Source: Sorghum bicolor (lineage: Eukaryota > Streptophyta > Magnoliopsida > Poales > Poaceae). From it: a stretch of DNA of 64,000 nt. The position numbers and the translations under genes are program-made. The stretch is from NCBI RefSeq assembly GCF_000003195.3, contig NC_012870.2, forward strand, positions 5,014,501-5,078,500. The letters run 5' to 3'. Under the pieces are notes generated by a model. The model was given only the letters and a program-made list of their open reading frames with translations. It made no database searches and was not told the DNA's origin. Position 1 is the first letter of the stretch, and each line of letters starts with the position of its first letter. Shown in pieces: positions 22,275-34,200 of the stretch.

Positions 22275-22620
22275 GGGCCTGTTTAGATTGAGGATGAAAA
22301 TTTTTTGGATGTCACATCGAATGTGTCGGAAGGATGTCGGAAGGGGTTTTTAGAAACTAATAAAAAAATAAATTACATAGCTCGTTAGGAAACTGCAAGA
22401 CAAATTTATTAAGCATAATTAATCTGTCATTAGCATATGTGCGTTACTGTAGCACTTAAGGCTAATCATGGAGTAACTAGGCTTAAAAGATTCGTCTCGC
22501 GATTCTCAACTAAACTGTGTAATTAGTTTATTTTTTTATCTACATTTAGTGTTCCATGCATGTGTCCAAAGATTCGATGGGATGGATGAAAAAATTTTGG
22601 GTGGGGAACTAAACAGGGCC
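22275..22620. mobile_element. Tourist-like MITE, 345-bp family, TTA target duplication
   Basis: Starts GGGCCTGTTTAGATTG and ends GAACTAAACAGGGCC, with TTA on both sides (22272-22274 and 22621-22623). This perfect duplication supports the PIF/Harbinger assignment of the family. Confidence 0.9.
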
Positions 22621-22793
22621 TTAGTGTGGGTGTAACTAATACATGTTAGGCCTTTTATTTGGACGTATGTGTATCTACTTCAATCCATACAAGCTGGAGT
22701 GAATTGAGATAAGTACATGCACATCTAAACAAGGTCTTAATGACTTAAAGACTAATCTCACCGACCTTTGCTTAAAGATTAATCTTGTTCGTT

Positions 22794-22877
22794 TAGGCTT
22801 ATCAATTGAATATATCAACCATTCAATAATTCAGTTAACAATACTTTCTGTCATGGCTTATCAACCAAACGAACAAG
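22794..22877. mobile_element. 84-bp inverted-repeat element
   Basis: CTTGTTCGTTTAGGCTTATCA at the left mirrors TGGCTTATCAACCAAACGAACAAG at the right. Diverged relatives are visible at 17915-18029, 24518-24593 and 50650-50760. The superfamily is unclear. Confidence 0.6.
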
Positions 22878-24288
22878 TAGAGATATACAATAACATAATA
22901 AAGTAACTAATTATATATATGTATACAAAATATTTTGATCAGAAAGCAGTGATCAAAGTTTAAGCTTTAGAGATGGAGGTAACGGGACGCGCCGTACGTC
23001 ATTCGATCCGCCCGTTCCTAGCTAGGGAAGAGACGATGGTGGATGGAAAAAGCAGAGCTCCCTGCCCTGCCGGAGCAAAGGAGGCCAAGCCGGGCTGCGC
23101 CGCCGTGCGGGAGAAGGATTTTTAAACAAGTGCCGGAAAGGGTTAAGCCAAGCACGCGCTTTGCATGAAAGCGGCAGACGCTGCAACAAGTGGTAGCACT
23201 AGTTTATCGGCGATGGATCCATGCTTAGTACTACGGCACGGCCACGGATTAGTAGATTAATCCACCCTTGCCGCGATACGCAGTACGGCGGGCTCCGAAA
23301 GCGCGGCCGCCGCTGATTGGCCGCGCGGCTCGCTGCCTGTCCAGTCGCCATTGGCCGTGCCGGGAGACACGTTTCGCCCGGCCGGGGAGCTGCACAGGAC
23401 GGACGACGGAGACCGGGGGTTGTTGCCGGTGCCGGGCGCGCGGCTTGTTGAGGCAGGCAGGCAGGCAGGGGCAAGCAGGACGGGGCGGAGGTGGACGTGG
23501 ACTTGTCGACCGATCGGCGTGGACGTGGAGACATGTCGAGTTGTCGACGAAGGTCATGGGCCCCGTCGTCGCTCCCTCTCAAAACAATCATGATGTGTAC
23601 TCGTATAGTCGTATGGACCAGGCCAAGCACTGTATGCCATGGTACAGTACGCATTGGTCCATCTATTTAGCAGACTTTGCCCCGGCAGACTGATGACTGA
23701 TCGCTGATGGTAGCCACCACGGCAACAGTGGCAGCCTCGTCGTACTCGTCGTCCTCTGTAAAGTGACGCCACGGTAGGTACGCGGAGTGGACAAGCATAT
23801 AACACCTCTCCTGTCAATCGGCACCACTAATCATCTGATAAAAGGGGAGGATTAGGGACGTGACGTTCGAGTTGAAGCAGCGTCTGAACAAAACCCCGCT
23901 TTTGCTTACCAGGCAGGCCACGGATGCAGCTGAGACTTGAGGAAACCTGTCTGAACGGGAACGGAATTGGCAGCGCAATCATTTGCACTACCATGATTCC
24001 CCATACCCAAACCGGAAAAGGTAGATAACGATGTGCCGCTACGGAATCGCGACAACTCCTGATTAGCTGATGACTGAGAGGAGAATATATGGATCGATCA
24101 TCGATGGATGCAACCACAGCTGCAGATGTAGTAGTAGAAAAGAGAGGTGGATGGCAACACCCTATCATTGGTGCCAACACCTGCTTTCTCCGTGCGCAGC
24201 AACGCAAAACACCCTGCACCTGCATCTGCATTGAACACTGCGTGTCGCAACCCGATCCGGCTATGCCTGTTCATTTCGCTTTAATTTA
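22878..24288. other. Intergenic, nothing recognised
   Basis: Mixed sequence with a GC-rich part (23000-23560) containing AGGC repeats near 23450-23470 and several unconserved open frames on both strands. I see no domain, splice structure or element ends. Confidence 0.4.
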
Positions 24289-24512
24289 GGCCCTGTTTAG
24301 TTCCTAAAAATTTTCAAAATTTCCCGTCACATCGAATCTTTGGTCATATGCATGAAGCATTAAATATAGACAAAAATAAAAAATAATTGCACAATTTACC
24401 TGTAATTTGTGAGATGAATCTTTTGAGTCTACTTACTGGACAATGTATGTCAAATAAAAACGAAAGTGCTACAGTACCCAAAAATTAAAAATTTTACAAA
24501 CTAAACAATGCC
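24289..24512. mobile_element. Tourist-like MITE, TTA target duplication
   Basis: Starts GGCCCTGTTTAGTTCC and ends AACTAAACAATGCC, flanked by TTA at 24286-24288 and 24513-24515. Family landmarks inside. Confidence 0.88.
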
Positions 24513-24515
24513 TTA

Positions 24516-25409
24516 GCTGATACATATGTTGATTTATTGTGAAAGAAAAATATACTTTAAAATACTGCTAAAGTAGTTCAAATAAACAGGGCCTCGAGAA
24601 CCTTTTTTTTTATCATCATAATATCATGGTCGGTACGCTCCACCGAGCCACAGGTCATCTCAAGCAGGGAGAGACATGCGAATGGCGTCAAATCAAAGGG
24701 AATGAATGATTGTGCGGCTGGTTGGCGTCACCGATGGGCACTCGCGCACCTGCGAGACGTGACCTTCACGCCTCACTCATGGGGTCATCATCATCAACTG
24801 ATGGCTGCTGCTGATAAATGCGATCAACCTCGAGTGCATCGTCAGGATCGCAACCCGACCTCAAAAGGCTATGGGTTTGGATAGCATAGATAGCAATCAC
24901 GCCGACATATATTCGGTGATGGAGAGAACTCCAATAACACAAATAAATGTTGTCTCGGCAAGAGAAAACGAACTTTTGAGTTCAGGGCTGACAAGCATTG
25001 CATCTCTCACAAGTCACAAAAGCAGCAGCCAAGCCAGAATAACCACTTCTCATTTTTCACAGCTGAAGCTTTTTTACAACTTTGCTTTCGCCTTGGGAGG
25101 GGCATGGTCCTCGGCGGCCACCAGAATTTCACCGTACAGATCCGCACCGGGTACCCACCAGAATTTCATTTTCAAATTACTGTGCTCACTCTTATAAACG
25201 AAGCATGGTAAAAACCTCCAGGTGTTAACCTTGATGCACAGCAGATGTGTCGGAATTCAAACTATTTCTCAAGGGCATGATGTAGTACACAGTTTTCTTT
25301 TCATCTGGGATTAACCCGGCGGCATGGCGTCTGACTTGTTTCAGATAGAGATGTCTTACAAGGGATCTAATGCATGTTAGCTGGGCTGGTAATAACAGAT
25401 ACAGGCTCC
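24516..25409. other. Intergenic and ALIS 3' region
   Basis: A short relict of the 84-bp inverted-repeat family lies near 24518-24593. The rest holds no recognised gene; the end nearest 25409 is presumably the ALIS 3' UTR. Confidence 0.4.
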
Positions 25410-27908
25410 TTAGCTATTGCTGTTTTTCCTGTTCCAGGATAGGCAATTAGGGTCACCTTGGGGCCTGTAAGTTCATCAAGTGCGAGAGGAGTTATATAGC
25501 TTAAAAATGACCCCAAAAAACAACAGCATGATTTTTTTTTAAAAGCCTCAGCAGGAGGTTCCGTCTATTCACATGCAAATGCACAGCCTGTGTGTTTGGT
25601 TCTTATGAACAATATAACAAGCAGAAACATAGATAACACTGAGCCTATTCTTTACCTTGGGTACTTCACATGAATCAGAGCAAAGAGGATTGATATGAAG
25701 ATGCTCAATGAACCAGTGACAATATAAGCATGTCCAAGGAAGTTATTCTTGCCACCTAGCCAGGATGCAGTCGAAAGAACTATGCTTTTCTTTCCACCAA
25801 AAGTGTAGGTGTTGTAATTATTTCCTATGAGAATGGTTATGGTCTCATCGGCATGTAGATCGTCTTCAATTACACCATACAGCTTTCGAAACTTGGGAAG
25901 AGCAGAAGTCCGCATCCACACAATAAGATCTTCCTGCTCACTCAGCTGAAAAAAAAAGATGTAAAATGTTCAGCTAACTTAAAACAAGCTGTTAATTTGA
26001 CAATATATTGACTAAAGGAAAAGTGTACATTTGGCAATCCTATTAGCTACTAAGCATTGATCAACCCATCAACAATACTTATTAGTGTCTTAGTTTATCA
26101 CAGTACTCACTGGGACAGTAGGGTCGAGTTTTCCCCCTCCAATCAAGGTTCCATTCTGAAAGTTGGAAGGAAACACATCTCTGCCAAACTTATGCTCCCG
26201 ATCACTCTTCCATGAAATGTTTTTTCTGTTGACCTTTATTTCCTTGGACCCACGAGTAAAATCATAGGTATCATTGAATAAGCTCCAGGCAATCAAGCCG
26301 CAGGGGACAATTGGGGAACCATTATTATCCCACTGAACAGGACTGCACGACTCAGCCGTGTATTTCGCCCCAAACCGCAGCTGTTTATCACTTCTACTTT
26401 TGATATACCTGTTCATCATTGATAAATTTCTTTTTTCAGCAAGATCAATAAAGAACATTACTCCCATCCAACAGATACAATGGCCACGAACCTATATATT
26501 AAAAAGAAAGATAAAATGGCCATGAAACTAAATAAATGATGTTATAACTACCTGCGATGATTCTGATAGAAATTCTCGAGTTCATAATAAACATAAATTG
26601 GTGCTCTCATGTGTTCCAGAACCTGCAGATGTCCATGCCACAGTGAAATAGAAATTCAAAGAGAAGAAGAAATATAATAGTCTGATGCAATATCAGGGCG
26701 CCAAACTGAACTTTTAGGAATTTTAGCTATGTGAATCACAGAAGAAGAAATATAGTCTGCAGAAAGTGGACAAAATAAAGATAACTTATGTTACAATCAC
26801 ATAACAATTTAACCTTCGCTTGCAGAGTACAGTTCTTTAAAATCGAGCTGTCCTTAATATAAGCTTGCCTATTTCCTCTGTAAGCATTAGGTACACAGTC
26901 AACATCATAGCGGTGAATGATTTCTGCAACCTGAACCAGAATAATGAGCACATCAGTTATACCTAGCGATATAAAGATTAAAGGAAACATCAGCATCTAC
27001 CAGAGGGAGCAGAACAATTACATGATTTGAACTTTGGAGACAAAGAAGCCCAAAAGGTACGAAAATGATTCCAATAATCAAGAACATGGCTATTAACTGA
27101 AAACAGTGAAGTAAAATATTATCAATTGAACTACATATGAAACAGTTTGTGTCAAACCTGTCAATAGGATCAGAGCAAACTTACACATCCAGGTGTCATT
27201 GCTGGCTTCCAAGCTGGGAGATTCTGCTGGGTGAACCTATAGAAAACTGCAAAACAAACAAACTTTTTTTAAAAAAACTGGACCAGCAACATGGTCAACT
27301 CTATGGTGTACTAAACTAGAACAGCACTGCAACACAACAATAAATGGAAAATACATATAATCTGAATTCTCAAAGTTTGTAAAAGAAATCGACCATATAA
27401 TCTTCTTATGTCCAGATTCAGTAGTTGCTAGTCAAGGAAACACAAGTTAATACAACAAAATCTGCCTGTAGTTGCATCAGTGTTGTGTTCCACGTGATTC
27501 TGAAAAATGATGATACAGATCGCGAGTCCAGATGGTGACTAACTTTATGCCCACCATGATTATTAGCTAAAGTTCATTTATTGTTAGAAAGCCTCGACAA
27601 ATGAATACTGTTCGGATAAATGGATTGTAATTGTAATGGCTAGAGAGACAAACCCCACCAAAGCTAGTAACCTCCGTAACTCGTAAAAGCAAATCAACAG
27701 CGCGAACTGCAATTTCACGCTCGAATTCTGCGTTTATGCAAGCTCAGCCAAGAGCTACTAACCCTAGCATCTGAGGCTACTATCTCCCACAGACCACACC
27801 GCTCATGAGCGTGGAAACCTAATCAGAGAGTGACTCACCTCCCGATCTTGCCGGCGGGAAGGCGCGCCTCGTCGCGGCGCCGGACGCGGAGGTGCTGGCT
27901 TCGTCCAT
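25410..27908 (-). CDS. CDC50/LEM3-family subunit of P4-ATPases (ALIS-like), 8 exons
   Basis: Coding exons (plus coordinates): 27839-27908, 27185-27246, 27022-27096, 26814-26930, 26552-26622, 26111-26408, 25656-25945, 25410-25464. All introns are GT-AG with matching phases, and together they encode 345 residues. CDC50 proteins are beta subunits of phospholipid flippases, needed for their ER exit and activity. Landmarks in order: VFYRFTQQNLPAWKPAMTPG; first membrane helix about 45-68; an ectodomain with IHRYDVDC, APIYVYYELENFYQNHRRYIKSR, VPCGLIAWSLFNDTY, SWKSDREHKFG and NNYNTYTFGGKK; second helix about 302-324; and a cytosolic GDPNCLSWNRK tail in the last exon. The start is the only ATG that opens this frame (MDEASTSASGAA). 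It is divergently paired with the gene at 28222. Which of the ALIS paralogues it is cannot be decided here. Confidence 0.93.
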
Positions 27909-28221
27909 CTCCTCCCGCCACGAGCTCGCTCGCTGCACAAACCCTCGTCAGCGGCTCGCCGGAGCCCGGGGGATCCGACCGCAGAACAAGAGTGGAGAGT
28001 CCACTTGCTGCTCGATGAAGATGAGCCCATGGGCCTATCTAATTCACGTAGGCCTCATGGGCCGAATTCCCGGGGGCTCGAATTGACGACGTGAGATGGG
28101 GACTAACGGTTGATGTGACGGCCGCATCAATTCGCCGCCCGGCGCGTCGCGGTCGGGGGAATCTTTTCCCCATTTCGTTTCGCCCCGGAGCGAGAGGCAC
28201 GAGCGCCACAGAGAGTGGGAG
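27909..28221. promoter_or_regulatory. Divergent promoter shared by ALIS-like and NIPA-like genes
   Basis: Only 313 bp separate the two start codons. Near the middle lie GCCCA at 28025-28029 and TGGGCC at 28030-28035 and 28058-28063, site II-type elements typical of plant housekeeping promoters. No TATA box is obvious on either strand. Confidence 0.6.
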
Positions 28222-31200
28222 ATGCGAGAGGAGGTGAGGAGCTCGTCGGGGGCGGTGGCAGAAACGCCGATGGCCGTCGCCCGGTCCTCGTCGCCGCCGC
28301 AGACCCCGGTGGCCAGGTACGGTGGCGGTCGCGCCTCGGGACCTCTGTACATTTGGTTCTAGATTCTTATTAGGTGTAGGCGCTGCTGCTTTGTTAGGGA
28401 ATCAGTGTCTTAGTGCTTGGATTGGTCGTGAGGGTGCTGGTTCTGCGTAAGAAAGGTGGATTTTACATGGCCCAAAAGACCTATTGTAGGATTCGAGGTA
28501 GGATTCCGCAGGCCGTGGCTCAAATTTGATTATGGAATTTTGATTGGATTCTAGGGCACTCCTGTGTAGGGGAAAGCATGCGATATTTGATGGCCTACAT
28601 CAGCTATAGGTACATGGTTGGTGAAAATCAAGTGTAGCTGGCTGAGCTTTACTTCTCCTTTTGGCTGCAAAACGCCAGGAATTGAGCTGCTAGATTGGTT
28701 TCTGCTGCTGTATAGTGTTACAGATTAATAAACGGTGACATTGATGACATAATTCTGAGCTTACTCGTGTTTGCCACCAAATATTACGATTAGGGGGACA
28801 TACTGCATTTGTGCTGACTTCACACTCATGAGTTGCTGTATCTACAGCCTGCAACTGCCAGCTGCCACTGTTAATAGCTGCCGAACGGGTTTTGTCTTCA
28901 TGATATTATTGTCTAATGCTGGTTTGGTCACAGTATTGTGATTGAGATTTGAGAAGGATTGCAGTTTGCAAAAATCAGTGGAGAACTGTGGCACATTTGA
29001 TGGTGTGGTAGCATAGGATTGAGCCACTGGAGCTCATATTGGCCTTTAACTTAAGATCTAGGTAGATCATTCTCAATTTATTTTGTGATGTTAGATCTGT
29101 AACATTGTGCTATAGACTGTAGTTTCTATGATTGAAGGCTAAAACCTGAAAATAGTTATTTTATTTGGTTGACAAGCTAATGTGTCATGGCTGGTACCAT
29201 GCCAACGGCATGAACAAGTCTACAGCTGGCATATAGTATTTGGTGTTTGTAAGTCGTATGTGTGCATGGGCCCACAGGCGGGGCTGGATATCTAGCCAGC
29301 TCGGCTCGTTAGTGGCTTGGCTCGTTACGGCTCGGCTCGTTATACTAACGAGCTAGAAGGTTGGCTCGGCTCGGCTCGTTAGTGAGCTCGAGCAGCTCGT
29401 TTGGCTCGCGAGCCAAATCATAAAAATATAGTACAAAAAGACTATAAATTTATAAAAGCAATTAAGCAACAAATACATCACATGCATACTTAAAATGAAC
29501 TAAATAAAATACTTATAGCTTTAACAATTCAATAAACAAACTAGAGTTTTGTTCAACCAGCCCACTACGACCACTGTAACATCCCAGATTTTCACGAAAA
29601 CCAAAAATACGAGTTTTTTTAAAATTTTTCCTGTAATCGTGTGAATCATATAGTATTTAGGTCAAACTCGATCCTAACCCGCTAACAAATCGTGGCATAC
29701 ATATAGATTTGTTTGTAGACGGGTCGTCTTAAGTTGGATCTTGTTAGGGTTTTGAGTTTCTTTTGGAGTGCACAAATCCGTAGCAAAGCCTTCCCGAATT
29801 TTCGTTGAGCCTATCTCAAAGGCGAAGCGGATCCCTTCTCAACCTTTTCGTTGGAGTACGTCTCAAACTCCTTTTGATCCTTTTGAACTCTCCCTGAAAT
29901 TCCCTTCTCTCTCTCTTTGATCTTATCTAAATCTCCTCCGCAAAATCTATCTTAAATTCATGGTAACTCATCTCAATCTCTTGTTGAGTTCTCTCTCGAA
30001 TGCCCCTCATTTTTTTTTCCCTTTTAAAATTTCTCTCAAAGCCCTTGAGTCAAATTCGTAAATGGAAGATCCATCTCCTTTCATGGGCCAATTCTTTCCT
30101 CCTCTTCCTCCCTCCCTCGGCCCAGCCTGGGCACCCTTCCCCCCTGTCCGGCCCAACTCGCGCGCGCCAAGGCCCAGTCTGCCCCTTACCCCCCAGCCAG
30201 GTCGGCCCACCTCGTTCCCCCCTGTCTCCCCTCCGAGGCCCAGCTCTTTCCTTGGCCCATCCAGTGCCGCGCTGGCCCATTCGCTTCTCCCTGCTCTGGC
30301 CCAAGTCGTGGCCGGCCCAGCAGCCAGCGCCCCAGCCCCAACCCTAGCAGGGAGCTGGACACCTGAGCCCCAGAGCCGCCGCCGCCGTCGCCCAAGGCAG
30401 AGCCGCGCCAGCGCTCGCGCCTGCCACGGCTTCCGTGCGACCCCGCATCCACCGCCGCGTGTCCCGCTGCGGACACGGATGCCGAGGATGGCCGCAGCGT
30501 CCCTGGAGCCCTAGCGCCCGCGCTATAAAAGCGGCAGCAGCCGCTCGCCCTTCTTCTACCCGCCGCCGCCGCCATAGCCGACTCGAAGCTCCGCACCCTC
30601 ACCAAGCGCCTCGACCCCGACCTCGCCCCGCGCACCTGCACCACCGAGCTCGGTCACGCCGTGACGCCGTCGATCGCCACCACGATGTCGCCCGCAACTG
30701 CGTCGCCCGAGCGTCTCGTCCTCGGCACCACCTCGGCACTCGCACCGCGCCCTCGCCGAGCAGCAGCAGAGCCGCGGCCATGGCCTCGCCCTGCCGACGC
30801 CGCCAAGCACCACTGCGCCCGCCTCGGCCGTGCCCCTACCTCTGTGTCAAGCTTCATCACCACGCGGGGGTCAGCCGCGGTGCCGTCCTCGCTGCGCAGC
30901 GGCCTCGCCCGGCGACGTCGAGCCCGCTGCCCTCGCCGCGTCGAGCTTCGACCACGGCCGGCCGCGTGGACGCCACAGCCCGGCCGAGCCTCTGCCTCGC
31001 CACCGTGGGAGTCGCCGCGGCCACGACGCCTTCAGCCCCGGCGCCCCTCCGCGTCTACGACGGTGTCGACCGCGAGCCCCCGTGCTGTCATGGAGCTTAC
31101 CTCGTCGAGCCGACACGCCGTCGACAGAGCCACCGATGCCGCGCGCCGGGCACCAGAGCAAGCCCCTTCGCCGAGCACCCGATGCGCCCCGTTGCCGCGG

Positions 31201-34200
31201 CCACGCCAGGACATCGCCATGGTCACCGCGTCAGCGCCGGCCGTGGTGATCGCGACCCCGACCACGACGCCGTGCTCATCTTGCCACGGTGACCGCGAAC
31301 TTCCCTTTTGCTGGCTGCCGATCACCACTGAACGTGCAGCAGCGGCAGCACCACCCCGCGCGAAGCTCTTCTCTGCCGCCGGTGAGCCACCAGTGCCCAA
31401 GTGCCCTCCTTGCTAGCTTTCTGTTTTGCCTTGCTGAAACCGGCCTTTGTGCCGTGTTCTTCACTGTACAGGGATGCTGCACCCATGTCGTGCCACTTGC
31501 CGGAGCCGTTGGACTTAACATCGCTGCTGTTGGAGCACCGAACCTCGAGGCGTTGCCGAACCCCAAGACTTCTCTTTCAGATGCACCCCGGCCACTTGCA
31601 GCAAGCCGCGACCAAGCTGTAGAAGCCCTCTGCCATCCTCGCCCGCAAGGTCGAACCTTGAACCTAGCCGACATCGTCTCCGACGTTGGCAAAACCCTTG
31701 CCGTTCATTTCGATATCATACATGCCATGTATCTTGCTCATGTATGCATTATGATCTATCTGCATGACCATTTGTTCATCTATCCATGTCATGCACTTGT
31801 TACATGATTATTCATCTCATATCTCGTTTAATGCGCGATCTATCTTCGTCTATATCTCTGCCTGTGCCGTGCCTTCGTGCCGGTCTATTTATCTATCTCT
31901 ATCTCTTTTGGTCGCTATGGAAATGTGCTACTCCGAGTCGTCGTCTTGTTAGTGTTGCAATTTGTGCTTTTGTTCTTGTCGTTGTGGACCGTGCCGTCGA
32001 GCCGGTTGAGAGAGTGACGTGTTTGGATGTTGCGATCGCGAGTTCGTCTCGCCATGGCCGTAATGCCGAGCATGTCCCTTCTCTCGTATTTCTGTTGTTC
32101 CTTCTTTTGTTATTTGCATGCCTGAGGACCGAGCCTTCGAGCCGGTTAGGGAAAATGGTGGAGCGATCGATCATTTCGATCGTGGGTTCGTCCCGCCGTG
32201 ATCGCGATGCCGAGCGTAACTCATTCCCTGTGATTAGTTGTCTTCGCTGCGCTACGGTCGTTAGCTCCTATTCCCGTCCCTCGAACGTGGTCATCGTGGA
32301 CTCGATGTCGTTAACGACGCGGTTCTTACCCGCACACTCGAGACCTAAATGACCTAGTCTAGTGGGATACGAATTAGGGGACAACCTTCGTAGAACTATC
32401 GGAGAAACTCGTTAGGTGAAGCTCATGGCCGCGAGTCCACCTTGCCATGGCCATTGGGCTTTACCCCATTTCTCCCGTGTTTATCCTAACCACCTCGTAT
32501 GCTTGTACCACTTCGACTATAGCATTCCCTCGGACCTAGCGGTGACAACCACATCGCTATGGGCCTTAGGAATAGCCTTGTGCTGATTTAGATGCACAGT
32601 CATGGTGCCCTACAAGTGGGTTGGGATCGTGGGGTCGTATTCCTTTTATCCAACCGTCGTTGTTCCATGATGAGTTGGTCGAAAGAGTATGGACTCCATT
32701 CTTCTTCTCTCTTGTTCTCAATCCCGTCGATCCAGTAAGATGGGGATTAAGCCCCTTTTGCTTGTTTGATGTTTTGTTTCCAATCCCGCGATTCCCGCCG
32801 TTGCTATGGCGAGCGGATCAAAGGAAGGTGAATCCCGTGTCTTTTTCCGCCTTTTTGGTTCTTCGTGCTTAAACTCTTGTATGCTTGTACCTATATCGAT
32901 CGTAGCATTTCTTTGGTTCTTGTGGTGACAACCGCACCGCAAAGAACCTTAGTGATGTCATAGTGCATTTAGTGCACCTAGGTTGTGGTACCCTACAAGT
33001 GGTTTGAGTACTCGTGTTCCTTATGTGTCACTCTTTCTAATCCCCCGTCTCTTACCATGGCGAGTGGATGGGAAGAAGTAGACCACTCCCCTTTTCTTCT
33101 TTCCTTGTTCCACCCTCTCTTGGCTCTCGCCAACTACAATGGCGTATGGATTGAGAGAGACCGGAACTTCGCGTGCTCATAGTCTTTTCGATTCTTGTCG
33201 ATCTCCGTGATGCTTGGATCGAAGAGCCACTACCTATGGTGTTTGCTTATGATAAGTTAGGGTCTAAGCCAATTATTAAAGTCGTACAGGTTGACTTAGT
33301 CGACCCAGGAAGTACCGGCTAGGCTAAGACTCCAGCTTGTACTTAGTGAACAACCATTCCCATTTCTTTTAGCCCAAAGATCGGACATCCGCCGAGAGGG
33401 CTAAGCCGTTTTCCTTTCGTTGCTCTTTTAGTGTAGTTGTTCCTCAGTGTTATGTCGTCTCTTTTCGTAGTCTTTCGAGGTCTAGTGGTTTGATTGTTTC
33501 GCCTTGTTTGTCGCTTTCGAGGTAGTCGCTTCGAGGTTAGCGTTGATCGGACCAGGACCAGTTGAAGGAAGAACATGTAGAAAGGAGGATCTTGGATGAG
33601 TACAACTACAAGTGAACTGAGGATCTTGGAAATGTCACTCGACAGGTGCCACGTCCCACCCAACCTCGTAGAATCCTATTAGACATGCAATATTATAGAT
33701 GCTAGTGCTTTACTTTTATGCAAATGAACTATGATAGGTTGCATGGTAGAAATGCTTGTGAGCCATTGCCTTGTTGCAACCTATAACCCTCGCACACCCG
33801 CTGTTAGGTTAGATGCTTGCATACTACTTGCCACTGCTTCTACTACGCATTATATCTGTGATGTGATGCATTGTGGAGGATTGGATGTGAGTGGATAAGG
33901 CACGTGTGCCGATAACTGGTTAAGAAATGGATAATGGATATGGGGAGATCTTGGCGTGTGTCTTGGGTGTGTGGTGAGGGTCGAGTCGACCGAGCAGGAT
34001 TTACGACGAGTCTTGGGACAAGTCTTGCCGGGGAATGCTACCTGGGCGTTCTCCATGAGAGATACCTGTGGCGGGTACATGTGACAGGGAGAGGTCCCGG
34101 AGTGGAGTGTCTTCGTGGGACGAAGCACCGGGATGGGAGGTGCTGTATAGCACGGGGTAGCCGGGTGTCCCGTCGAGAGGGGCATCGGCTGGCCCCTCGT

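Noticed and set aside
23199..24231. Open frames of 130-150 codons in the 23-24 kb region
   Set aside because: Low-complexity, not supported by splice sites or domains, and no neighbouring gene structure fits them.
30435..31416. Long Arg/Pro/Ala-rich open frames (251-285 codons) in the left LTR, repeated in the right LTR
   Set aside because: They overlap in several frames and both strands, are compositionally driven by high GC, contain no domain, and their identity between LTRs only reflects the recent insertion.
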